Of a stretch of 38,235 nucleotides of DNA, positions 13,544-20,569 are shown piece by piece. The translations under genes and the position numbers were made by a program. The notes beneath the pieces are model-generated. The model worked only from the letters and a program-made list of their open reading frames with translations. It made no database searches and was not told the origin of the DNA. Source of the DNA: a virus; IMG/VR virus record IMGVR_UViG_3300042880_000243, positions 1-38,235 of that record, one strand, 5' to 3'. The first letter of the stretch is position 1; the number at the start of each line of letters is the position of its first letter.

Positions 13544-13661
13544 ACAGCCGCCGAAAGGTAGCCGCTGGTGTCAGACAGCGATGGAAACGCAACTTCATAC
13601 CGCCCCAATGGGAAAGCATCCGCTGACACGGAAGCGAGTACCTGCGGGGCGTTTTGCGTAG
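13544..13661 (+). ncRNA. Candidate structured RNA or leader before the replication genes
   Basis: This 118-base gap in otherwise tightly packed genes follows a TATATTTG box. GTGTCAG (13570-13576 region) pairs perfectly with CTGACAC (13622-13628 region), and GATG/CATC forms a nested stem inside. A 26-residue frame (13581-13661) overlaps it but looks basic and low-complexity, so a noncoding role is more likely. No known RNA family was recognised. Confidence 0.45.
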
Positions 13662-13665
13662 CAAG

Positions 13666-13866
13666 ATGATGAAGATTGAATGGTTCTCTTTTAAGGATGC
13701 GTTCCCATCACACGGGGCGAACGTCCTAATCTGCAAGCGTTCTGCAGACAAAAAAACAAGCGTGGTTTTGATCCGATGGACAGGATGGTGGCAATATGAA
13801 GACCTTTCAGTGCCGTATCAGTGGGCCTATGTTCCGCAGTGGTCTGAGCCAGTAGAAAAGTTCTGA
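13666..13866 (+). CDS. DUF551-like small protein
   Basis: A 66-residue protein (MMKIEWFSFKDAFPSHGANV). The order W-x-F-x-D-x-x-P, a VLICKR strand, a WTGWWQYED stretch and a final WAYVPQWSEP matches the short DUF551 domain common in phages, whose function is unknown. Two adjacent ATGs (13666, 13669) are both possible. Its TGATG stop overlaps the initiator gene. Confidence 0.7.
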   Translation: MMKIEWFSFKDAFPSHGANVLICKRSADKKTSVVLIRWTGWWQYEDLSVPYQWAYVPQWSEPVEKF

Positions 13867-14561
13867 TGAACCGCGAAGGATACATCCGCATTCATCGGAG
13901 CCTATTGGATTGGGAGTGGTACGGTGACGAATCGGTCACTGTGCTATTCCTCCACCTATTGCTCACCGTCAACTGGAAGCAGGGCAATTTCAGGGGCAAT
14001 ATTGTACCACCCGGAACCGTGGTAACATCGCTGGACAAGTTGGCTGATACCTTCGGCTGGTCAAGGGGAAAACTAAGACGGACGCTGGCGAAGCTGAAAC
14101 AGACCGGAGAAGCGACCACGAAAACGGCCAACCACTGGACCGCTGTAACCCTTGTAAATTGGGCGAAGTATCAGAACAACGACCAACCAACCGGCCAACC
14201 AACCGACCAACAAACGACCAACAACCGACCAACCATCGGCCAACAACCGGCAACAATAGAAGAAGGAAAGAATTTAAGAAGTAAAGAAGTAACCACTAAC
14301 GTGGTTACAACGCGCCTCGACTTTGATCAATTCAGGGCCAAGTGCCTGAGCATACACATGGAGCACAAAATCCTGTCCGATGCTGAAGCAAAGGCATTCT
14401 TTGACTACTGGACCGAGGGGCATCCTGAAACGAAGCCGCGCTACGCAAGCGCAGACCGCTTCGACATTGCCAAGCGGATGGGTACTTGGAAGCGAAACAA
14501 CTTCCCGGCCAAGCCAGCACCGCTTACACCATCCCCAACCGCAAAGCCATGGATACAATGA
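13866..14561 (+). CDS. Phage replication initiator (winged-helix, O-like)
   Basis: A 231-residue protein. The first 110 residues (GYIRIHRSLLDWEWYGDES, then LDKLADTFGWSRGKLRRTLAKLKQ) form a winged-helix domain typical of phage replication proteins that read cassette-like origins. Residues 105-140 are a repetitive Q/T/N-rich linker encoded by the iteron array, and the C-terminal part likely recruits the helicase. It lies directly before the phage DnaB gene and overlaps it by ATGA, which is the layout of lambda O/P-like modules. Confidence 0.82.
   Translation: MNREGYIRIHRSLLDWEWYGDESVTVLFLHLLLTVNWKQGNFRGNIVPPGTVVTSLDKLADTFGWSRGKLRRTLAKLKQTGEATTKTANHWTAVTLVNWAKYQNNDQPTGQPTDQQTTNNRPTIGQQPATIEEGKNLRSKEVTTNVVTTRLDFDQFRAKCLSIHMEHKILSDAEAKAFFDYWTEGHPETKPRYASADRFDIAKRMGTWKRNNFPAKPAPLTPSPTAKPWIQ
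14180..14244 (+). repeat. Iteron array inside the initiator gene, putative replication origin
   Basis: Six copies of CGRCCAAC start at 14180, 14192, 14204, 14215, 14226 and 14237, spaced 12, 12, 11, 11 and 11 bases. The spacing is close to one helix turn and ignores the reading frame, so selection on DNA rather than protein is likely. An A-rich, GC-poor stretch follows (about 14252-14300), as at the lambda O-type origin. This reads as the phage origin bound by its own initiator. Confidence 0.75.
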
Positions 14562-15940
14562 CCGAACCGGCAATGATGCCACCCAGCGCGGTGGAACTTG
14601 AACAGGCCGTGTTAGGTGCCTGTATGCTCGAAGCCCATGCCGTAGCTGACGTGGCCGACATCCTTACGCCCGAAGCGTTCTACGATACCCGGCACGGGGT
14701 AATCTGGGGCATCCTTGCCACGATGTACGCACGTCGTGACCCTATCGACATCCTGACAGTCACGATGCGTCTACGGGCCGCTGGCAGGCTTGACGAGGTG
14801 GGCGGGGCGTTCTACATCTCGACTCTGACCAACAATGTAGCCAGCAGCGCCAACGTGGTCTACCATGCCCGTCTAATCGTTCAGTGCTTTATCGGTCGCC
14901 AAATCATTGCCATCGGTGACCGGCTGATAAAGCGCGGGTACGAACCCACGGCGGACGTGTTCGATACATTGGCCGAGGCTGGTAGTGAGATTCGCATCCT
15001 AAACGAACACGGAAGCGGGGAGGAACGGAACATGGCCCAGATCATGGGTCAGGTGGTGGACGCGAACGACCCCGACCGTGGGATACGGTTCGGCTTCGAT
15101 GCCATTGACCAAAAGCTACGTGCGGAACCCGGAACGGTTACAATCATCGGGGCGCGTCCTGCGATGGGCAAAACCTCGTTCATGCTGTCATCCGCATGGA
15201 GGCAGGCCAAGTTAGGTCACCGTCCCTACGTGTTGGAGATGGAGATGCGGGACACGAACCTTGCCAATCGCCTTGCCTGCGGGGAGGCCGGGATACCGTT
15301 GTGGAAGGCCAAGCGCCGGATGCTTGACATGCAGGACATGGACACGCGTGGGCGGTGGTACGTGGAGAACGCCGAAGCATTGTCACGGATGGTAATCAAC
15401 GAGAGCGCATCGCTGAAGGTCAGTAGCCTTGCCGCCCGTCTGGACAGGGCGCGAAGGAAGCAAAGCATTGACGTGGTGTGGATTGACTACATTGGACTAC
15501 TTCAGCCAAGCACGCGGCAAAAGGCGGGGTACGATCGCATGACGGCTATCAGCAACGAACTACGGGTGTTGTCCAAAGAGATCGACCTTCCGTTCATCGT
15601 GCTTGCACAGTTGAACAGGCCGGTGAAGGGTACTGCGGTAAAACCTCCAATGCTGACGGACCTGCGGGACAGCGGAGAGATAGAACAGGATGCGGAGGCG
15701 GTCACGTTCCTGCACAGGGCGCGGTACTACGATGCCGCCGCCGATGATGGCGTGGATTTCATCATTGCCAAGAACCGGGACGGGGAGGATGGGATAGCGC
15801 AGTTAATGTTCGACGGTCCCGGTGTTCGGATGTTGGACAAGGTGGAGCCGTTGTTGGGGCAGGTGCCTACATTTAACCCGCGCCAAGGCTTCGATGCCGG
15901 ACGCGTACAACCTGAGAAAGATGATTTCATGCCCTTCTGA
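14558..15940 (+). CDS. dnaB: Replicative DNA helicase (DnaB family)
   Basis: A 460-residue protein, normal DnaB length. The N-terminal domain (residues 1-150, starting PPSAVELEQAVLGACM) is followed by the RecA-like motor domain with Walker A GARPAMGKTS (198-207), Walker B around VVWIDYIGLL, and the later LRDSGEIEQDAEAVTFLHR and AKNRDGEDG motifs of the family. The protein unwinds DNA at the replication fork. ATG 14558 overlaps the initiator stop (ATGA); an earlier in-frame start would run far into that gene. No primase was seen nearby. Confidence 0.93.
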   Translation: MTEPAMMPPSAVELEQAVLGACMLEAHAVADVADILTPEAFYDTRHGVIWGILATMYARRDPIDILTVTMRLRAAGRLDEVGGAFYISTLTNNVASSANVVYHARLIVQCFIGRQIIAIGDRLIKRGYEPTADVFDTLAEAGSEIRILNEHGSGEERNMAQIMGQVVDANDPDRGIRFGFDAIDQKLRAEPGTVTIIGARPAMGKTSFMLSSAWRQAKLGHRPYVLEMEMRDTNLANRLACGEAGIPLWKAKRRMLDMQDMDTRGRWYVENAEALSRMVINESASLKVSSLAARLDRARRKQSIDVVWIDYIGLLQPSTRQKAGYDRMTAISNELRVLSKEIDLPFIVLAQLNRPVKGTAVKPPMLTDLRDSGEIEQDAEAVTFLHRARYYDAAADDGVDFIIAKNRDGEDGIAQLMFDGPGVRMLDKVEPLLGQVPTFNPRQGFDAGRVQPEKDDFMPF

Positions 15941-16184
15941 GCCGTTGGTTAAGGTGCTATCCAAGGCGATAGCGGCCCGTAGACGCGTCATCCAACTTGG
16001 CAAAGGCCGGAATGACTGGCAGCTACTTTGGGCGTCTGTGATGGTCGGTGAACAGTTCCTTGTGCATTACCCCGGCGCATCGGACCAGACGGTACGGGAG
16101 TGGGCACGTAGGAACGAGGTCCATGTGGACAGGATATTTACGTCAAAGACACGCAACAAGCAATGGCAACTTTTGAACCCATGA
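15921..16184 (+). CDS. Small hypothetical protein after the helicase
   Basis: An 87-residue basic protein (MISCPSEPLVKVLSKAIAAR) starting 20 bases inside the helicase gene in another frame. It has a basic helix and a later ASDQTVREWARRNEVHVDRIF segment that could be a helix-turn-helix. ATGA-coupled to the next gene. Likely a replication-module accessory; no family recognised. Confidence 0.6.
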   Translation: MISCPSEPLVKVLSKAIAARRRVIQLGKGRNDWQLLWASVMVGEQFLVHYPGASDQTVREWARRNEVHVDRIFTSKTRNKQWQLLNP

Positions 16185-16345
16185 GCGCACCATACAGCAA
16201 GGGGCTACGGATAGGGCGATTCATGCGCACCGAAGCCCCGGACGACTTGCCCGCAAACCCCTACCCATACGGCACGATGGACGCGATGGAATGGGACCGG
16301 GGATATAACCACGGACGATTTGACCGGACACAAGATGAGAACTGA
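16181..16345 (+). CDS. Small hypothetical protein
   Basis: A 54-residue acidic protein (MSAPYSKGLRIGRFMRTEAP ending WDRGYNHGRFDRTQDEN). The ATGA overlap with the previous stop decides the start over an upstream ATG at 16163. It overlaps the VRR-NUC gene by 11 bases. No function recognised. Confidence 0.55.
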   Translation: MSAPYSKGLRIGRFMRTEAPDDLPANPYPYGTMDAMEWDRGYNHGRFDRTQDEN

Positions 16346-16733
16346 GAACGACCTGCAACGCGCCGTTGCCAAGGTGCTGGACGCATCGGGCCTGACGTGG
16401 TTCCACCCGCCGATGGAAGGGTTCAGGAACCCGCGCACGGGGGCGCACCTAAAAGCCAAGGGCATGAAAGCTGGGGTGCCGGATTGTTTAATCTTCCAGC
16501 CGTTCCCAGATCCCGGATCCGACGAAAGCGACCGTGACCTTAACGAAGTACGCGGCTACTGGATTAACGGCCTTGCCATAGAACTGAAGGTGGGAAAGAA
16601 CAAGCCCAGCGCATCGCAGGAAGAATGGGCGGGTAAGCTGCGCGGTTGCGGGTGGAGGGTGGAGACATTGCGTAGCGTTGACGAGGTGTTGACGGTGCTA
16701 CGGAAGTGCTACCCGGAACGGTTCCCTATTTAG
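16335..16733 (+). CDS. VRR-NUC domain nuclease
   Basis: A 132-residue protein covering one VRR-NUC (PD-(D/E)XK superfamily) domain. Visible signatures are WFHPPMEGFR, KAGVPDCLI (D50), LAIELKVG (E83, K85) and ASQEEW (Q95), with a final helix (RSVDEVLTVLRK). Stand-alone phage VRR-NUC proteins act as structure-specific nucleases on branched DNA during replication and recombination. It ends the replication block, directly before promoter module B. Confidence 0.88.
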   Translation: MRTENDLQRAVAKVLDASGLTWFHPPMEGFRNPRTGAHLKAKGMKAGVPDCLIFQPFPDPGSDESDRDLNEVRGYWINGLAIELKVGKNKPSASQEEWAGKLRGCGWRVETLRSVDEVLTVLRKCYPERFPI

Positions 16734-16745
16734 AATCGTTCTAAA
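16729..16745 (+). promoter_or_regulatory. Inverted repeat, putative operator (module B)
   Basis: TTTAGAA-TCG-TTCTAAA is a perfect inverted repeat overlapping the end of the nuclease gene. Its core TTTAGA-N5-TCTAAA matches module A; the distance from its centre to the -33 box is 11 bases (about one helix turn) longer than in module A. Confidence 0.65.
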
Positions 16746-16761
16746 CTGTGAAAATATTTGT

Positions 16762-16809
16762 TCCCGGTGTTGCACCGGTGGAAAGTTTGCCTACATTTGT
16801 CGGGTCAAC
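16762..16809 (+). promoter_or_regulatory. Early promoter module B (repeat of module A)
   Basis: Identical to 6119-6166 at 46 of 48 bases. TTG at 16770-16772 inside CCGGTG-TTG-CACCGG and TACATTTG at 16792-16799, 19-base spacer. It drives the gene at 16830 and probably the glycosyltransferase island. Confidence 0.85.
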
Positions 16810-16829
16810 AACAACAAACACCTACCACA

Positions 16830-17027
16830 ATGGCAACCTTCAAGAACAACGGATTCACCAAGCGCAACTACGAATGCACCAACCTTGTTGCATGTGTTAC
16901 GGATGCCAACCCTAAAGAAAACGGCGATAAGAAGCACCTCGACTGGCAACCCGCCGTTGATGGTGTCCTGAACGGACTGACAAAGCTGTGGATTTGTGAC
17001 GGTGTTGCATACTACGGCTATCTCTAA
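16830..17027 (+). CDS. Small hypothetical protein, first gene of module B
   Basis: A 65-residue protein (MATFKNNGFTKRNYECTNLV, later HLDWQPAVDGVLNGLTKLWI). The ATG follows an AACAACAACAAACA leader, as at 6182. A leader extended upstream has only a TTG start and no support. The residue pattern suggests a small mixed alpha/beta domain; function unknown. Confidence 0.65.
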   Translation: MATFKNNGFTKRNYECTNLVACVTDANPKENGDKKHLDWQPAVDGVLNGLTKLWICDGVAYYGYL

Positions 17028-17034
17028 ACCCACC

Positions 17035-17081
17035 GTGGTAGGTCCGGGGCTGCGATAACCTCAACGCCCTTGGACCGCCAC
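17035..17081 (+). ncRNA. Strong hairpin before the glycosylation island
   Basis: GTGG (17035-17038) pairs with CCAC (17078-17081), GGTCC (17041-17045) with GGACC (17072-17076) and GGGC (17047-17050) with GCCC (17066-17069), a long nearly continuous stem ending seven bases before the ATG at 17089. No T tract follows, so it may be an attenuator, a translation control element or an RNA processing site rather than a terminator. Confidence 0.5.
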
Positions 17082-17088
17082 CAACCCC

Positions 17089-17637
17089 ATGACACACCTA
17101 ATCCAACCCCGTGAACTCTACGGGCCACCCGAACGGCAGGCCGAACTGCTCTACGCGTGGTCCGTTAACGATGCCATATTTGATGAGGTGACGCCCATCA
17201 CAGGCCGTCCCGACTTCACCGAACTATTCGCCTTGTGCAAGCCGGACGCCATCAACGTCATCGCTAACGGTGACATTTGCTTTGATGAGACGCTACCCAC
17301 AGACATGCCGCCCCGTACCGTCTACGCCCTATCCCGATATGACCTGACCGATAACGTGTTGGTCCCGTGGCATCTGAAGGACAGTCAAGATGCGTGGATG
17401 GTCAAGGGCGGGCCTCACCATATCGACGCACCCGTGAAGATGGGCGTGCCGGGGGTGGACAACGTGTTGGCGCATATCCTTGACGCGCACTATTTTGATG
17501 TGATCAACCCCTGTCTCTCCATCCGCGCTATTCACGTCCACCAAAGCGGGTTCCGGACGTATGGCGGAGGGCGGGGACAGCCGAAGCCGTACCGCTACGG
17601 TCCACCGTATAAAATGGTCTTACCTTGCGCCCTATGA
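17089..17637 (+). CDS. Glycosyltransferase-associated protein
   Basis: A 182-residue protein. The order INVIANGDICFDETL, YALSRYDL, DSQDAWMVKGG, MGVPGVDNVLAHIL, then VINPCLSIRAIHVHQSGFRTY matches a family I know from phage and giant-virus glycan gene clusters, often fused or next to glycosyltransferases, with several conserved Asp and His residues. It is ATGA-coupled to the glycosyltransferase that follows. The reaction is unknown; sugar addition to virion, DNA or cell surface is an inference. Confidence 0.7.
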   Translation: MTHLIQPRELYGPPERQAELLYAWSVNDAIFDEVTPITGRPDFTELFALCKPDAINVIANGDICFDETLPTDMPPRTVYALSRYDLTDNVLVPWHLKDSQDAWMVKGGPHHIDAPVKMGVPGVDNVLAHILDAHYFDVINPCLSIRAIHVHQSGFRTYGGGRGQPKPYRYGPPYKMVLPCAL

Positions 17638-18494
17638 ACGTACTGCACATCGGCATCAACAGCATCCCGAACCTTGCCATCGAGCGTGCCTTCCGAGAGC
17701 GCGGCCATAACGTTTTCAGCATCGACTGGAAGGACCGCAAGCAGACGGACGCGGCATTGAAGACCTTGGAGGTCGATATGCTGTTCATGCAGTTACAAGC
17801 CACCGACATTGTGGATGGTGATTTGGTGCGTGCGATGCGCGACCGTGGAACCTTCGTGGTAAACTGGACCGGGGATGTCCGCCACCCGCTACCACAGCAC
17901 TACATAGACATGGCCGCTAACGTCACCGTCACAGCGTTTACTAACATGCCGGACGTGCTGGAGATGCAGGCATTGGGCTTTGATGCGCGGTTCCTGCAAG
18001 TGGGATACGATGAGCTTATCTACCGACCCGACGGACCCGTCAAGGCAGGCCCACCCATCGTGTTCATGGGCAACAACTACGGCGACCGGTTCCCTTTGTC
18101 CGTGAAGCGTGCCGAGATGGTGCAGGCCATGCGTAGTGAGTTCGGCCCTGACTTCGTAGTGTATGGCGGAGGATGGGGGTGGTCGAGGCGTGTGCATCCC
18201 GACGAAGAGGCGGCGATTTACAGGGGTGCTACCGTAGCAATCAACTTCGACCACTACGATAGGCCGGGTTTCTTTTCCGACCGGTTCCTCCGCAGCAATG
18301 GGTGCGGGTGCCCAACCATTGAGGCCACACGGATGGAGCACTCCGCTATCTTCGACATCGTGAACGGATACATGAACCACCCAGCGACAACAGCACGCCG
18401 TGAGTTTATTGCATTGGACACCTACCAATGCGAACGCTGGCATAACCGCATCCAAAACTTAGAACAATGGATTACCACAGCTTCGCAGGGTTAG
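17634..18494 (+). CDS. CgeB-like glycosyltransferase (GT-B fold)
   Basis: A 286-residue protein. The start MNVLHIGINSIPNLAIERAF followed by GHNVFSIDWKDRK reads like the N-terminal Rossmann half of GT-B enzymes; the second half has IVFMGNNYGDRFPLS, VVYGGGWGW, the YRGATVAINFDHYDRPG stretch and SDRFLRSNGCGCPTI, which match the CgeB/glycosyltransferase family 1-like C-terminal donor-binding half. It would move a sugar from a nucleotide donor to an unknown acceptor. ATGA-coupled to the previous gene; the next small gene starts inside it. Confidence 0.85.
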   Translation: MNVLHIGINSIPNLAIERAFRERGHNVFSIDWKDRKQTDAALKTLEVDMLFMQLQATDIVDGDLVRAMRDRGTFVVNWTGDVRHPLPQHYIDMAANVTVTAFTNMPDVLEMQALGFDARFLQVGYDELIYRPDGPVKAGPPIVFMGNNYGDRFPLSVKRAEMVQAMRSEFGPDFVVYGGGWGWSRRVHPDEEAAIYRGATVAINFDHYDRPGFFSDRFLRSNGCGCPTIEATRMEHSAIFDIVNGYMNHPATTARREFIALDTYQCERWHNRIQNLEQWITTASQG

Positions 18495-18718
18495 AGCAGG
18501 ATCTGCGCGAATCGGGAATGTCTGAGAAAATGATAGAGGCAGAATTGTCCCGACAACGTGAGCAGGACCATGCACAATATGCCAAGCTTGAGCACGAATC
18601 AAAATTGATCGACAAATTCTTCATTGATCACACAAAGTGGAGAAACAGGCCGTGGTGGCAATTCTTCAAGCCGGAACCCAAGATTCCGGTCACCTCATGG
18701 ACACAAAGACCCCGATAA
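18467..18718 (+). CDS. Small charged hypothetical protein
   Basis: An 83-residue protein starting 28 bases before the end of the glycosyltransferase. It is a charged helix (EQDLRESGMSEKMIEAELSR) followed by an aromatic, basic end (RPWWQFFKPEPKIPVTSW). The layout could bring a partner to a membrane, but no family was recognised. Confidence 0.55.
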   Translation: MDYHSFAGLEQDLRESGMSEKMIEAELSRQREQDHAQYAKLEHESKLIDKFFIDHTKWRNRPWWQFFKPEPKIPVTSWTQRPR

Positions 18719-18719
18719 C

Positions 18720-19331
18720 ATGCACTGCCAGACCAACGAATACGAAGTAATCGCCAAGTACCTTGCGCTGATCGGACGCCTTGACAAGCCCACGTTCGTA
18801 GACATCGGTGCCGGAGACGGATACCGCCTGTCCAACGTTCGCGACCTTATCGAGCGCCATGGTGCCACTGGCCTTATGATTGACGGGAACAACCACGGCA
18901 ATGCCGAGGTTGTGCAGGCATGGATCACACGGGAAAACATCGTGGAACTATGCAAGGGCCACCCAGACCCCGACTTCCTATCCATCGACATTGACGGGAA
19001 CGATTATTGGATTCTGCAGGAATACCTTAAAGTATACAAACCGGCCCTCATTATGGCCGAGATCAACCCACGTTTTAAGCTTGCCACGGACAAGTACGTG
19101 GTGCCCTATCACGCGGATCGGACATGGAAGGACGACGATCACTTCGGGATGTCGTTCGGTGCGTTCGACGATTTGGCTTATTGGAACTTCTACACGGTAG
19201 TCCACATGGAGGGCATCAATGCCGTGGCGATGCGGAACGACCTCGTGACGGAAGAGACGCCCATCCACATCGACTATAAACAACAATACGGCCATAAACC
19301 AAACACCACCGACCGATGGATACCAGTTTAG
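18720..19331 (+). CDS. SAM-dependent methyltransferase, FkbM-like
   Basis: A 203-residue protein. TFVDIGAGDGYRLSN is the glycine-rich SAM-binding loop, LMIDGN closes the second strand, and DPDFLSIDIDGNDYWIL is the IDGxD-type motif of FkbM-like methyltransferases. Its position between glycosyltransferase genes suggests methylation of a sugar or glycan. The start at 18720 gives a normal family start; a longer upstream frame lacks one. Confidence 0.85.
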   Translation: MHCQTNEYEVIAKYLALIGRLDKPTFVDIGAGDGYRLSNVRDLIERHGATGLMIDGNNHGNAEVVQAWITRENIVELCKGHPDPDFLSIDIDGNDYWILQEYLKVYKPALIMAEINPRFKLATDKYVVPYHADRTWKDDDHFGMSFGAFDDLAYWNFYTVVHMEGINAVAMRNDLVTEETPIHIDYKQQYGHKPNTTDRWIPV

Positions 19332-19933
19332 TCCCCTACCCGATGCCGTCCGGCGTCAAGCGCCTGATGCCTTTTCAAGAGTACCCGTTCAACGGTGACG
19401 GGTATGCCGTTGCCGAGGTATTGCGACTGAGGGCCAAGCACGGACTAACCCACGCCTTTGAGACGGGCACCTGCTACGGGTCCACCACCCTGTTCTTTGC
19501 TGAGCACTTTGAACAGGTTATTACCTGTGAGATACACCGACCAACATTTGAGATAGCAGCGGAAAGGCTTAAAGACAGCCAAAGCGTGCTGAACTTCCTT
19601 GAGAACAGCCCTGACGGAATACGTCATTATGGAGGGCGTTATCTTGGGCTTTACTTCTTAGATGCCCACTGGGGCGATGTCTGTCCGTTGTTGGCAGAAC
19701 TTGAGGCCATTGCCGAGATGAATAACCGCCCGGTCCTTATGATTCACGATTGGAAGGTGCCCGGACGCCCGGACCTCGGCTATGACCACTTCCCTGACGG
19801 ACGCCCGTTTGAACTCTCGGCCATTACCAACCACTTAGATGCCATCTATGGGGAAGGCGGATGGGAATACCACTATAACGACAAAGCCGAAGGGGCGAAG
19901 CGCGGCATCCTATACGTGGAGCCTAAAGTGTGA
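19316..19933 (+). CDS. Class I SAM-dependent methyltransferase
   Basis: A 205-residue protein. HAFETGTCYGSTTLFFAEHF is the SAM-binding loop, VITCEIHRPTFEIAAERL the acidic second strand, and GLYFLDAHWGD with a later IHDWKVP resemble the class I methyltransferase fold, some of which modify sugars. It overlaps the previous gene by 16 bases and ends tail-to-tail with the minus-strand gene (24-base overlap). Confidence 0.82.
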   Translation: MDTSLVPYPMPSGVKRLMPFQEYPFNGDGYAVAEVLRLRAKHGLTHAFETGTCYGSTTLFFAEHFEQVITCEIHRPTFEIAAERLKDSQSVLNFLENSPDGIRHYGGRYLGLYFLDAHWGDVCPLLAELEAIAEMNNRPVLMIHDWKVPGRPDLGYDHFPDGRPFELSAITNHLDAIYGEGGWEYHYNDKAEGAKRGILYVEPKV

Positions 19934-20569
19934 CGTGACGACCTCAGCAGGCACCGCAGACGCACGCCCCGCCACCTGACCATACCCCCAAAGGTTCTCC
20001 CCCGTTTTGATATCCGTCAGACATACACCCGCACAGTCAACCGCGACAGGGACAAAGCCCGCCGCTAATATAGTGCAGTGGCTATCTTGGTCGAGGCCAC
20101 GGTTCCGCGTTGGCGTCCATAGCCGTGGCACCATATCCAACACCTTGCCCGACAGCACACGCCCCGCACCATACAGCAGGCCGTTACCGCCGTCCCATCG
20201 CATCACACACGATTTCCCCGTGGCATGCTCAAGGAACCCACACGATGCCGGGAACACATAGTCGGCACCCGATGCCAGAGCAGCCGACACATAGGCCGGG
20301 TTCACAAAATCATCGGACGGCAGCACCATCACAGGACCGCCGTACTTCCGTGCAAGGTCCATCGCAGCCTCGTGCTTCAAGCCCAAAGGCTTGTTCTCTA
20401 CCACCACATGCTCCACGCCGTACCGCTCGCAAAGCGCAATGTTCTCAGCATCCCCGTTGCTACATGCCGCCACCACCCTGCCCAGCGGCGTGGTATGCTC
20501 AAGGAATTTCGCTGATAGCCAAGCCCTTCCGTGAAAGCACGTCGAAAATGTCATATCTTTGCCCATCAT
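19910..20569 (-). CDS. GT-A glycosyltransferase on the minus strand
   Basis: About 219 residues starting MMGKDMTFSTCFHGRAWL; the start codon could instead be the ATG at 20552-20554. Visible features are VVAACSNGDAENI, a GLKHEAAMDLAR helix and PVMVLPSDDFVNP, where SDD is the DxD-like metal and sugar-nucleotide motif of GT-A/family 2 enzymes. It is the only convincing minus-strand gene in the window and lies in the glycan island, so it may be a later insertion. No clear TAnnTTTG box was found for it. Confidence 0.8.
   Translation of the reverse strand: MMGKDMTFSTCFHGRAWLSAKFLEHTTPLGRVVAACSNGDAENIALCERYGVEHVVVENKPLGLKHEAAMDLARKYGGPVMVLPSDDFVNPAYVSAALASGADYVFPASCGFLEHATGKSCVMRWDGGNGLLYGAGRVLSGKVLDMVPRLWTPTRNRGLDQDSHCTILAAGFVPVAVDCAGVCLTDIKTGENLWGYGQVAGRASAVPAEVVTSHFRLHV
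20554..20561 (+). promoter_or_regulatory. -7 element before the late/terminase block
   Basis: TATCTTTG matches TAnnTTTG seven bases upstream of the ATG at 20568. No clear -33 TTG is seen. It overlaps the start of the minus-strand gene. Confidence 0.4.

Noticed and set aside
13581-13661. A 26-residue protein in the structured gap
   Set aside because: It overlaps the strongest pairing region, has no coupling to neighbours and reads as basic low-complexity sequence, so it was not listed as a gene.
13544-13661. Fluoride or cobalamin riboswitch in the structured gap
   Set aside because: A few short motifs look alike, but the conserved cores and their order are missing, and the downstream genes do not fit.
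14180-14252. Possible CRISPR or tandem minisatellite
   Set aside because: Repeats are only eight bases, spacers are three or four bases, and they lie inside a gene in an origin-like setting; iterons explain them better.
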